Assembly: GCA_028713555.1 (NCBI GenBank)
Contig: JAQTOA010000015.1
Coordinates: forward strand, 1-64,000
Direction: 5' to 3'
DNA length: 64,000 nt
From: Sterolibacterium sp.
GTDB lineage: Bacteria; Pseudomonadota; Gammaproteobacteria; Burkholderiales; Rhodocyclaceae
Each line of letters begins with the position of its first letter. The first letter of the stretch is position 1. The position numbers were made by a program, and so were the translations under genes. Of this stretch, positions 27,825 to 36,092 are shown one piece after another. A model generated the notes under the pieces. It was not told where the DNA came from. It ran no database searches and saw only the letters and a list, made by a program, of their open reading frames with translations.

Positions 27825-30239
27825 TTATTGCGGCACCAACCGCAGTGTGCCCAACTGGGGTCGATCGTTGTCGCCGCGGCGCATGCGCATCGGAACGTAA
27901 TCGTTATGTGCCCAGGCCGTGTTGAAACTACCGTAAAACGGTGAAAACGGGTTTCCAGATTGACCACTTGATTGGATGAACAGCGAATTTTCGAGATTGG
28001 CAAAGTCATAAAGCGCTCGCAGGCTGGGGGCATGGCGGGTAGCGAAAGGCTGCGCCTGGTTGCCCGGAACGCTGCGCCCGACATTGACTGTCCAGGTGTC
28101 TCCGCCGATCTGTTGGCGCAGTTCGAACCAGGGCGCCAGCCAGACTTGATGGCTGAACGGGCGGTGTTCGGAAACCGCGACATGCGCCTCGCCCCAGCGC
28201 CATTTGCCCATGTCGGCGCCATAGCGTTGGCTAAGGTCGGCCAGCGCCAGATCGAGGGCGCGGGCGATCATCATGTCGCAGGTTTCGTGTTGCGGGGTGC
28301 GCACATCGTCGCACCAGCGGCCCTGGCCGTCCTTGTCGCGCAGGACATTGAGCATGAAGATGGGCCGCTCGGCCCAGTTCGCCGCGAACAGATCGCCGAG
28401 TTCGTCGGCATATACCAGGCGCGTCAGTTCGCGCAGCCAGGCGCTGACCAGCAGCGGTTCGATACGATCGCTGTCCATTTCGCCTTCCCAGTAATGCAGC
28501 GGTGCGACGGCGCGGCGTGCCGATTCCCTGGCCAGTGGCGCGGCGAGCAGCAGCGGCAATGCCTCGCGGACATACGGCGAACGGATGTCGGCCTGCATCG
28601 CGGCGAAGCTCGCCAGGTCGTGGCGCGGGCGCGCAGCCAGCAATTCGCCAATGCGCTGGGCGCGGAACGGCGGCTCCCATTGTGAAGTGATCCAGTGCGG
28701 GTAACCGGGCGGCGTGATCTTTTCATTGGCGGTACTGATGACACCGGAGGCCGGATTGAACTGGCGCGGCAGTTCGTCGAAAGGAATGAAGCCCTGCCAG
28801 TCGTATTTCGCCAGCCAGCCCGGCGCCGGCGCCAGCCCCTTGAGGTCGTTGTCGGCGCGCCGCATGGGCACGCGGCCGGGGGCGATGAAGCCGATGTTGC
28901 CGGCAACATCGGCATAGACGATATTCTGTTGCGGTGAGTGAAAATCGCGCGCGGCCGCGAGAAAACTTTCCCAGTCCTTGGCGCGGCCCACCCGGGCCAG
29001 GGCCTGGGCGGTCAGGTCGTCGTCGCGCAGCGTCGGCCAGGCGAAAGCCAGCGCATAGCCCTTGGGCATGGCCTGGGCGGCCTCGGCAAAAGCGTCGGAG
29101 ATGATCGGGCCATGCCGCGAGATGCGCACCGCCAGCGTCACATCGGACTGGCCCTTGACCTTGATGGTTTCGTTGATCGTGACGAAGCGCTGTTTGCCCT
29201 CGGGGGTGTCATACAGTGCCGCGTCGTTCGGGTCGAGGCGTTCGATGAATAGATCCTGGACATCTGAACCGGTGTTGGTAAAACCCCAGGCGATGCGGTC
29301 GTTGCGGCCGAGAACGACCATCGGCACGCCGGGGAAGGTGGCGCCGATCAGGCGTCCTTCGGGGCTGTCGAGATGGGCCAAGTACCATACCGCCGGCGCG
29401 CTCAGGCCGAGATGCGGATCGTTGGCCAGCAGCGGTTTGCCGCTGCCGCTGCGGCTGCCGGCGACCACCCAGTTGTTCGAGCCGACGCCTTCCGGCGGTT
29501 GCAGCGGCGCGGCTGCGGCGATTTTCGTGGCGGCTGTGGCGAGGCTGGCATACAGACTGGTCAGGTCGGGTAGGGGCACCGGCATGTCGCCCGGATAGGG
29601 CGGCAGGAATTCCTGTATCCGCTGGGTGCTGAGGTGGTCTGCCAATTGCATGTGCAGCAGTTCAGGGCGCCAGCTGCCGTTGAGATCCCAGGCCATCATT
29701 TTGATCCAGGCCAGCGAATCGGCTGCCGACCAAGGTTCGGGGCGATGCCGCAGCAACACGAATTCTGGCGGCAGCGGCTTGTCATTGGCGGCGAGATAGG
29801 CATTTACGCCAGCGGCATAGGCCTCGAACAGGCTGCGCGTTTCGGCATCAAGTTTTTCCAGTGTGGCGCGGGCGACGCGGTGGATGCCGAGGGTGCGCAG
29901 GAAGCGGTCGGTGTCGAGCGAAGCAGGCCCAAAGAGTTCGGCTAGACGTCCGGTACTGATGCGTCGGTTCATTTCCATCTGCCACAGGCGGTCTTGGGCG
30001 TGCACATAGCCTAGGGCAAAATTGGCATCGTTTAGAGATTCCGCATAGATATGCGGGATGCCATAAGCATCACGTTGCACTTCGACCGGTGCACCGAGCT
30101 TCTGAGCATATTCGCCGCTCAAGCGCTGCGTGCCGGAAATCTGCGGCAACGAGCTTTTCAGATATTGGGTAGCCACAACAACAGCCAGCGCGGCGCATGC
30201 CAGCGTGGACCACAGACTGCGCCAGACTCCGAATTTCAT
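27825..30239 (-). CDS. Penicillin acylase family Ntn-hydrolase
   Basis: An 804-residue S45-family hydrolase with an N-terminal membrane anchor or signal (about 8-25). The alpha region contains VQRDAYGIPHIYAESLNDANFALGYVHAQDRLWQME, the spacer is followed by EGVGSNNWVVAGSRSGSGKPLLANDPHLG, in which the Ser of GSNNW becomes the N-terminal nucleophile after self-cleavage. VVLGRNDRIAWGFTN and further family segments follow. Such enzymes cleave penicillins, acyl-homoserine lactones or other amides. The substrate cannot be inferred. A hairpin lies directly ahead of its start codon. Confidence 0.92.
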   Translation of the reverse strand: MKFGVWRSLWSTLACAALAVVVATQYLKSSLPQISGTQRLSGEYAQKLGAPVEVQRDAYGIPHIYAESLNDANFALGYVHAQDRLWQMEMNRRISTGRLAELFGPASLDTDRFLRTLGIHRVARATLEKLDAETRSLFEAYAAGVNAYLAANDKPLPPEFVLLRHRPEPWSAADSLAWIKMMAWDLNGSWRPELLHMQLADHLSTQRIQEFLPPYPGDMPVPLPDLTSLYASLATAATKIAAAAPLQPPEGVGSNNWVVAGSRSGSGKPLLANDPHLGLSAPAVWYLAHLDSPEGRLIGATFPGVPMVVLGRNDRIAWGFTNTGSDVQDLFIERLDPNDAALYDTPEGKQRFVTINETIKVKGQSDVTLAVRISRHGPIISDAFAEAAQAMPKGYALAFAWPTLRDDDLTAQALARVGRAKDWESFLAAARDFHSPQQNIVYADVAGNIGFIAPGRVPMRRADNDLKGLAPAPGWLAKYDWQGFIPFDELPRQFNPASGVISTANEKITPPGYPHWITSQWEPPFRAQRIGELLAARPRHDLASFAAMQADIRSPYVREALPLLLAAPLARESARRAVAPLHYWEGEMDSDRIEPLLVSAWLRELTRLVYADELGDLFAANWAERPIFMLNVLRDKDGQGRWCDDVRTPQHETCDMMIARALDLALADLSQRYGADMGKWRWGEAHVAVSEHRPFSHQVWLAPWFELRQQIGGDTWTVNVGRSVPGNQAQPFATRHAPSLRALYDFANLENSLFIQSSGQSGNPFSPFYGSFNTAWAHNDYVPMRMRRGDNDRPQLGTLRLVPQ

Positions 30240-30242
30240 TGC

Positions 30243-30260
30243 CCGGGAACTATTTCCCGG
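30243..30260 (-). promoter_or_regulatory. Hairpin abutting the acylase start codon
   Basis: On the minus strand CCGGGAA-atag-TTCCCGG forms a 7-bp stem that ends three bases before the acylase ATG at 30239. It occupies the place where a ribosome binding site would be. It may restrict translation, or act as a weak terminator of the upstream bamD transcript, but no T-run follows. Confidence 0.5.
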
Positions 30261-30344
30261 TTGGCAACCAGATCGGGAAGGCAGTTCCTGGCTTTGCTAC
30301 CCGTCTCCGTGGAAGATCGAGAGATTTGCTCTGTTTGCACGGTG

Positions 30345-31148
30345 TTACCAGAGCTTCCACCAAGGCGAAGTTTGATTCAGATCGTTTGTCAAATATTTGC
30401 TCTTGGGGAAATTCTTGCGCATGACACGTTCGCTGTCGTCTCGCAAATCCTTCATGCCCAGCCCATCATAACTCTTGATGATGACAAACAAGGCTTCCTC
30501 GTTGGCTGGAGAGCCTGGATAGTTCTTCAGCGAAGTCTGGGCGCGGTTGATGGCAGCAACATAGGCGCCCCGCTTAAGGTAGTAACGCGCGACATGCACC
30601 TCATGAGAGGCCAGGGTATTGGTCAGATAATTCATGCGCGCCGTTGCGTCGGCGGCGTATTTGCTCTCGGGAAACTTCCGGACCAGTTCCTTGAAAGCGT
30701 AAAAGGAATCCATGGGCGCCTTGGGGTCGCGTTCGCTCAGGTCCTGCATGCCGATTTCCGAAAGAAAGCCGGGATCTTCGCCGAAATTGGCCAGACCCTT
30801 CAGGTAGTACGCGTAGTCCACGTTGGGGTGATTGGGGTGGAGACGGATAAAGCGATCGCAGGCGGTAATCGTGGAAGCCGGATCCAACTGCTTGAAATAA
30901 GCGTAAGCAACCTCAAGCTGCGCTTGTTGAGCATAGCGTCCATAGGGGTAGCGGGCTTCCAGCTTTTCGAAAAGCTTGATGGCTTTGTCATAGGCGCCAT
31001 CGTTCATCGCATCCTTGGCTTCGGTGTAGATCTTTTCCGCCGACCAGCCGGTAGTCTCGTCGACTTTGTCGGGCAGCAAGCCGCAGCCGCCGAGCAGGAG
31101 GGAGACGAGCAGTGCGAAAAATCCCGCTTTAACCGCTAAACTACGCAT
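30345..31148 (-). CDS. bamD: Outer membrane assembly lipoprotein BamD
   Basis: A 267-residue lipoprotein with lipobox LGGC, Cys 22, followed by tetratricopeptide-like helices: AEKIYTEAKDAMNDGAYDKAIKLFEKLEARYPYGRYAQQAQLEVAYAYFK and later repeats, with SFYAFKELVRKFPESKYA in the middle. BamD is the essential lipoprotein of the BAM complex that inserts beta-barrels. It is divergent from rluD, and the two ATGs overlap on opposite strands. Confidence 0.96.
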   Translation of the reverse strand: MRSLAVKAGFFALLVSLLLGGCGLLPDKVDETTGWSAEKIYTEAKDAMNDGAYDKAIKLFEKLEARYPYGRYAQQAQLEVAYAYFKQLDPASTITACDRFIRLHPNHPNVDYAYYLKGLANFGEDPGFLSEIGMQDLSERDPKAPMDSFYAFKELVRKFPESKYAADATARMNYLTNTLASHEVHVARYYLKRGAYVAAINRAQTSLKNYPGSPANEEALFVIIKSYDGLGMKDLRDDSERVMRKNFPKSKYLTNDLNQTSPWWKLW

Positions 31149-32112
31149 GATGGAAGTCCCACAATCGAATCCGGCTGATTATAGCGCAAGCTCTCCCGAG
31201 TGCCTGCTCGTCCCGGCGGAATGCGCCGGCTTGCGCCTCGATCAGACGCTGGCGCGCCTGCTTCCGCAACATTCGCGCAGCCGCTTGCAGGGCTGGTTGC
31301 GCGCAGGGCGCATCCAAGTCGATGGGCTTGTCAGCGCGGACTCCAAACGAAAAGTCTGGGGCGGAGAGAAAATCCAGGTGGCGGTTGCAGCCGATCCGCA
31401 CACGGCACGGGATGCTGCGGAGGATATCGCGCTAACGCTCGTCTATGAGGACGATGACCTGCTGGTGGTCGACAAACCGGCTGGGCTGGTGGTCCATCCC
31501 GGCAGCGGCAACTGGCAGGGCACGCTATTGAACGCCTTGCTGTACCACGCTCCGCAACTGGCGGGGATCCCGCGTGCCGGCATCGTCCATCGTCTTGACA
31601 AGGAAACCAGCGGTTTGCTGGTGGTCGCCAAGACGCTGGCAGCCCAGACCGACCTGGTGCGACAGTTGCAGGCGCGCAGCGTCAAGCGCGAATATCTGGC
31701 GCTGGTGCATGGTCAGGTTGCTGGCGCAGGCACTGTGGATGCCCCGATCGGACGCCATCCGACACAACGCGTCAAGATGGCGGTGGTGGCTGCGAACGGA
31801 AGGGAGGCGCGTACCCACTACCAAGTGATCGAGCGCTTTGCGGCTGCCACGCTTCTCGAATGCCGGCTCGAAACCGGGCGCACCCATCAGATCCGCGTGC
31901 ATATGGCTTCGATCAAGCATCCGCTGGTCGGCGATCCGGTGTATGGCAAACGCGGCGGCGCATCGCCGCTGTTGACCGCCTTTGCGCGCCAGGCCTTGCA
32001 TGCCTGGCGACTGGCGTTGCTGCATCCGCGTACGAATATGGCACTGGCCTGGGAAACTCCCTTGCCAGAAGATTTTGCTTCCCTGTTGATGGCGTTGCGC
32101 AAGAACCTATGA
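31147..32112 (+). CDS. rluD: 23S rRNA pseudouridine synthase RluD
   Basis: A 321-residue RluA-family synthase that modifies U1911, U1915 and U1917 of 23S rRNA. It has an S4 domain (GLRLDQTLARLLPQHSRSRLQGWLRAGRIQVDG) and catalytic Asp in IVHRLDKETSGLLVVAKT. Further family motifs are KREYLALVHG and LETGRTHQIRVHMASIKHPLVGDPVYG. Start uncertain: ATG 31147 or 31150, both overlapping or abutting the bamD start on the other strand. The stop overlaps the pgeF ATG. Confidence 0.94.
   Translation: MMEVPQSNPADYSASSPECLLVPAECAGLRLDQTLARLLPQHSRSRLQGWLRAGRIQVDGLVSADSKRKVWGGEKIQVAVAADPHTARDAAEDIALTLVYEDDDLLVVDKPAGLVVHPGSGNWQGTLLNALLYHAPQLAGIPRAGIVHRLDKETSGLLVVAKTLAAQTDLVRQLQARSVKREYLALVHGQVAGAGTVDAPIGRHPTQRVKMAVVAANGREARTHYQVIERFAAATLLECRLETGRTHQIRVHMASIKHPLVGDPVYGKRGGASPLLTAFARQALHAWRLALLHPRTNMALAWETPLPEDFASLLMALRKNL
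31178..31183 (-). promoter_or_regulatory. Probable -10 box of bamD
   Basis: A perfect TATAAT on the minus strand, 29 bases upstream of the bamD ATG. No good -35 hexamer is found 16-18 bases further up. It falls inside the rluD reading frame as annotated. Confidence 0.45.
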
Positions 32113-32870
32113 GTGCCGATTTTATGAGACAGGCGATTGTTCCCAACTGGGGGGCGCCGCCCAGAGTGCACGCCTTGGTGACCACACGCACTGGCGGCGT
32201 CAGCAGTGGCCCCTATGCCAGCTTCAATCTTGCCACGCATGTCGGCGACGATCCGGTGTGCGTGGCCGCCAACCGCCAGCGCTTGCGCGAAGGCGCCTGC
32301 CGCTTGCCGGCCGAGCCGCTCTGGCTGCAACAGGTGCATGGCATCCGGGTGCGGGTCGCCGAACATGCTGACGATAGCGCGGAGTTGGTGACTGCGGACG
32401 GCTGCATCGCCCGTAGCCGAGGGCTGGTTTGCGCCGTACTGACCGCCGATTGTCTGCCGTTGCTGTTTTGTGCCGAAGACGGCTCGGTGATCGGCGCCGC
32501 GCATGCCGGCTGGCGCGGGCTGGCTGCCGGCATCGTCGAGGCCTGCGTGGCGGCCATGGCGGTCGAACCAGGGCAGATGCTGGCATGGCTCGGGCCGGCG
32601 ATCGGCCCGGCGGCTTTCGAGGTTGGCGGAGAGGTGCGTGACACCTTCTGCTGTCAGGATGCGGCGGCAGAACGGGCTTTTCTGCCGCAGGCCAAGAACA
32701 AATGGCTGTGCGACCTGGTCCTGTTAGCCCGGCAACGTCTTGCCAAGCTGGGAGTGAGGCGTGTCTCGGGTGGCGAATGGTGTACCTTCAGCGATGCCAG
32801 CCGCTTCTATTCCTATCGCCGCGACGGCATCACCGGCCGTATGGCTTCCCTGATCTGGCTCGAACGCTGA
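32109..32870 (+). CDS. pgeF: Peptidoglycan editing factor PgeF (YfiH)
   Basis: A 253-residue multicopper-polyphenol-oxidase-like (YfiH/DUF152) protein. Motifs: TTRTGGVSSGPYASFNLATHVGDD, LQQVHG, LTADCLPLLFC, AAHAGWRGLAAGIVEA and LGPAIGPAAFEVG, with the conserved His/Cys/His metal residues. PgeF removes wrongly incorporated residues from peptidoglycan precursors in E. coli. The start overlaps the rluD stop (ATGA), a conserved pair. A second ATG at 32124 is possible. Confidence 0.94.
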   Translation: MSADFMRQAIVPNWGAPPRVHALVTTRTGGVSSGPYASFNLATHVGDDPVCVAANRQRLREGACRLPAEPLWLQQVHGIRVRVAEHADDSAELVTADGCIARSRGLVCAVLTADCLPLLFCAEDGSVIGAAHAGWRGLAAGIVEACVAAMAVEPGQMLAWLGPAIGPAAFEVGGEVRDTFCCQDAAAERAFLPQAKNKWLCDLVLLARQRLAKLGVRRVSGGEWCTFSDASRFYSYRRDGITGRMASLIWLER

Positions 32871-32903
32871 GGGTGACCCAGGCTTCCCGTATAATCCACC
32901 GCC

Positions 32904-33695
32904 ATGTCAGTTCTACTCTGGATCATCGTTACGTCCATTGCCGGCGGCGTCCTGTCAGTGCTGGCGGCGGCAATGTTTGCGTTGACGCTGGGCGCCGCCT
33001 GGGTGTCACAGCTGGTCAGCTTTGCGATTGGCGCCCTGCTGGGCGCGGCTTTTCTCGAAGTGCTGCCGGAGGCCATTGTCGCCACTACCGACGCCAGATC
33101 CACCTCAGCCATCGTGCTGGCCGGCATTCTGGCTTTCTTCGTGCTGGAGAAACTGGTGCTGTGGCGTCACTGCCACACGGAGGCCTGCGAGGGTCACGAG
33201 CCGCCGACCACGCATCACCATGGATCCTTCGACGGCGGGCGCAGCGGCCTGCTGATCCTGATCGGCGATACTTTCCATAATTTTGTCGATGGCGTATTGA
33301 TCGCTGCCGCCTTCATGGAAAGCATCCAGCTTGGCGTCATCACGGCGCTGGCGATTATCGCTCACGAGATTCCGCAGGAAGTCGGCGACTTCGTGATCCT
33401 GCTGCATTCTGGCTATTCGCGCGCCAAGGCGCTGGCCTATAACCTGATTTCGAGTTTGGCGACGCTGCTGGGTGGGATGCTGTCTTTTTTCGCGCTGTCG
33501 TCGGCGCAGAGCGCAGTCCCGGTGTTTCTGGCGCTGGGCGCAGCGAGCATGATCTATGTCGCTGTGGCCGACCTGATTCCCGGTTTGCACAAGCGCACGG
33601 AATTGAAAGCCACCCTCCAGCAGGTGCTATTGATCGGTGCCGGCGTCGCAACGATCTGGATTTCGCATCAGGTGGTCGACCACTTCGCGGGTTAG
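32904..33695 (+). CDS. ZIP family metal transporter
   Basis: A 263-residue membrane protein with about eight hydrophobic segments and a His-rich cytoplasmic loop (HCHTEACEGHEPPTTHHHG, about 90-108). Helix 4 reads GDTFHNFVDGVLIAAAF and helix 5 ALAIIAHEIPQEVGDFVIL, the paired HNxxDG and HExPxE metal-binding signatures of ZIP permeases. It probably imports zinc, iron or another divalent ion. It converges on the molybdoenzyme gene with an 8-base gap. Confidence 0.93.
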   Translation: MSVLLWIIVTSIAGGVLSVLAAAMFALTLGAAWVSQLVSFAIGALLGAAFLEVLPEAIVATTDARSTSAIVLAGILAFFVLEKLVLWRHCHTEACEGHEPPTTHHHGSFDGGRSGLLILIGDTFHNFVDGVLIAAAFMESIQLGVITALAIIAHEIPQEVGDFVILLHSGYSRAKALAYNLISSLATLLGGMLSFFALSSAQSAVPVFLALGAASMIYVAVADLIPGLHKRTELKATLQQVLLIGAGVATIWISHQVVDHFAG

Positions 33696-33703
33696 ATTTA
33701 CGC

Positions 33704-35761
33704 CTACGTCGCCAGGCTTACTTCCACCAGACAGTCGTAGAAGGTTGGGCCATCGCCCATGTCGGTGAGTGCCTGCGAAGTCACGGCGTTGGCGTTCTCG
33801 CCGTCGCCGGAAAGCTTGCGCCACCAGACTGACGGTGCCGCCACGACACCGGGACGAATGCGTTCGGTGACCTCGGCCCAGGCGTGGAAGGCGCCGCGAT
33901 CATTGGCGATCCTGAGCTTCTGCTGATCTGCAATGCCGCGCGGCTGCGCATCGTCAGGATGAATCAGCAGGCGCGGTCGTCCTTCTTCCTGAAGGAAGCG
34001 CGGCAGGTTGGCGAAGCTGGAGTTGAGGAAGTTGCGCGCCGGCGGCGAAATCATGGCCAGCGGATAGCGCTGCGCCAGGGTCGGGTTGCTGCGCGGCGAC
34101 TCGTGCGGCGGCACGTAGCACGGTAGCGGGTCGCAGCCTTGGCGTTCCAGGCTGGCGGAGTAAAACTCGCACTTGCCCGAGGGCGTCGCGAACTTGCCCT
34201 GGGCGAAAGGCGTATGAGGTTTCGGCAAGTTGAGTCTGGCCCAACCCTGCGTGGCGAGGGATGCGCAGGATGCGCTGCGGGCATCGGCGGGGTTGAAGGC
34301 TTGAGCGGCAATATTCGCATCGTCGTCGCTGAAACAGGGTTCAATGAAGCCCAAGCGTTGCGCCAGCAGGCGGAAGATTTCGCTGTTCGGCTTGGCTTCG
34401 CCGAGCGGTGCGATGGCCGGCTGGTTGGCGAGCATGTAGAGGTGGCCGTAGGAACGATGCATGTCCAGGTGTTCGAGTTGGGTCGTCGCCGGCAACAGGA
34501 TATCGGCATAATCGGCGGTATCGGTCTGGAACTGCTCAAGCACCACGCAGAACAGATCTTCGCGACTGAATCCCTGTCGCACCCGCTCCCCATCGGGGGC
34601 AATCGCCAGCGGATTCGAGTTGTAGACGCAGATCGCCTTGAGTGGCGGATCCGCATCGCCGAGCAAGGCGTTGCCGATGGCTGCCATGTTGATACTGCGC
34701 CGGGGAAATTTGCCGGGGTAGAGATCGGGACGCTCCAGGGTCTGGCTGGCAACCGCAAAATTGCCGGAGCTCGACAGCAGGATGCCGCCGGCCGGTTCGC
34801 GCCAGGCGCCGATCAGCGCCGGCAGGCAGGCGATGGCCCGTACCGCGTTGCCGCCGCCGGCGCAGCGCTGCAGGCCATAATTGATGCGGATCGCGGCGGG
34901 GCGGATGCTGCCATAGTCGCGCGCCAAGGCCAGGATATCGGTGGCGGCCAGGCCAGTCTCGGCGGCGGCGCGTGCCGGCGTCCAGGCCGCGACACGCTCC
35001 GCTAGAGCATCGAATCCTTGGGTGTATCTGTCGATATAGTCGCGGTCGATCAGGTTTTCCGCGATCAGCACCTGCATCAGCGCCAGCGCCAGTGCCCCAT
35101 CGGTGCCGGGCATCGGCGCCAGATGCAGGTGACATTTTTCCGCCGTCTCGGTGCGCAGCGGATCGATGCAGACCAGGCGCGCGCCGCGTCGTTTGGCCTC
35201 CTGAAGGCGACGCCATAGATGCAGGTTGGAAACGACCGGATTGGCGCCCCAAATCAGGATCATGCGGGCGTTCTCGAATTCCTCGAGGTCCATGCCTATC
35301 GATGCGCCTATGGTCGCAGCGTAGCCGGCGGTACCGGCGGTAGAGCAGATGGTGCGCTCCAGGAATGACGCTCCCAATCGATGAAAAAAGCGCCGGTCCA
35401 TCGAACCGCCTTGCACATAGCCCATGGTGCCGGCATAGCTGTAAGGCAGGATAGCGCGCGGGTCGTCGGCGCAGATGGCGGCAAAGCGCCGGGCAATGGT
35501 GGTTAGCGCCTCGTCCCAGGAAATGCGCTCGAAACGTCCGGCGCCTTTCGGGCCGGCGCGTTTCATCGGATGCAGCAGGCGATCGGGGGAATAAACGCGT
35601 TCCGTATAATGGGCCACCTTGGCGCACAAGCTGCCGGCGGTGGTCGGATGATCCGGGTCGCCGCGGACTTGGACGACGCGCCCGGCATCGTCAACCGTTA
35701 CCAGCAGGGCGCAGGTATCGGGGCAATCGTGGGGGCAGGCAGCTCGGACAACCTTGGACAT
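33704..35761 (-). CDS. Molybdopterin-dependent oxidoreductase
   Basis: A 685-residue DMSO-reductase-superfamily protein. N-terminal Fe4S4 site ACPHDCPDTCALLV...GSLCAKV; molybdopterin-binding parts such as ISWDEALTTIARRFA and LIWGANPVVSN; ICSTAGTAG, where the Cys may ligate Mo; ICVYNSNPLAIAPDGERV; and a C-terminal molydop-binding domain (RLLIHPDDAQPRGIADQQKLRIANDRGAF). There is no Tat signal, so it is probably cytoplasmic. No partner subunits or Mo-cofactor genes are adjacent. Substrate unknown. Start 35761 (MSKVVRAACPHDC) was preferred over 35791. Confidence 0.92.
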   Translation of the reverse strand: MSKVVRAACPHDCPDTCALLVTVDDAGRVVQVRGDPDHPTTAGSLCAKVAHYTERVYSPDRLLHPMKRAGPKGAGRFERISWDEALTTIARRFAAICADDPRAILPYSYAGTMGYVQGGSMDRRFFHRLGASFLERTICSTAGTAGYAATIGASIGMDLEEFENARMILIWGANPVVSNLHLWRRLQEAKRRGARLVCIDPLRTETAEKCHLHLAPMPGTDGALALALMQVLIAENLIDRDYIDRYTQGFDALAERVAAWTPARAAAETGLAATDILALARDYGSIRPAAIRINYGLQRCAGGGNAVRAIACLPALIGAWREPAGGILLSSSGNFAVASQTLERPDLYPGKFPRRSINMAAIGNALLGDADPPLKAICVYNSNPLAIAPDGERVRQGFSREDLFCVVLEQFQTDTADYADILLPATTQLEHLDMHRSYGHLYMLANQPAIAPLGEAKPNSEIFRLLAQRLGFIEPCFSDDDANIAAQAFNPADARSASCASLATQGWARLNLPKPHTPFAQGKFATPSGKCEFYSASLERQGCDPLPCYVPPHESPRSNPTLAQRYPLAMISPPARNFLNSSFANLPRFLQEEGRPRLLIHPDDAQPRGIADQQKLRIANDRGAFHAWAEVTERIRPGVVAAPSVWWRKLSGDGENANAVTSQALTDMGDGPTFYDCLVEVSLAT

Positions 35762-35804
35762 GATTGCGCAATCCTCAAGAGGAGTGCGCAATCATAGCAG
35801 AGCC

Positions 35805-36014
35805 CTACTCTTGGCTCAGATACACGGTACGCAGAAAGGCATCGGTATCCACCGCCATGGCGGCGGACGATCCGCGGCTTGAACTTTCTTGCTGCAAACC
35901 GAGTTGGGGTGTCAAAGGCTGGGGCAACCACTGGGCGTTCAACACTTCTTCCTCGAAAGCGCCGAATTCCCCCGTGATGTACCTGCCTGTATCCATGTCC
36001 ATGATGATCACCAT
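35805..36014 (-). CDS. Small conserved-looking protein
   Basis: A 69-residue acidic protein (MVIIMDMDTGRYITGEFGAF..., ending VDTDAFLRTVYLSQE). A textbook AGGAGG ribosome site (36022-36027) lies 7 bases before the ATG, which makes a real gene likely. The pattern of an N-terminal MDMxTG, a central EVLNAQWLP and a C-terminal DTDAFLR is recalled from short hypothetical proteins of Rhodocyclales, but I cannot name a function. It lies upstream of the molybdoenzyme on the same strand and may be cotranscribed. Confidence 0.7.
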   Translation of the reverse strand: MVIIMDMDTGRYITGEFGAFEEEVLNAQWLPQPLTPQLGLQQESSSRGSSAAMAVDTDAFLRTVYLSQE

Positions 36015-36092
36015 TTCACTGCCTCCTGAATATTGGAGCGCGTAGACAGCTTAACGGACAAGTTGCGAAAAAGTTGAATCAATGGGCATAAA

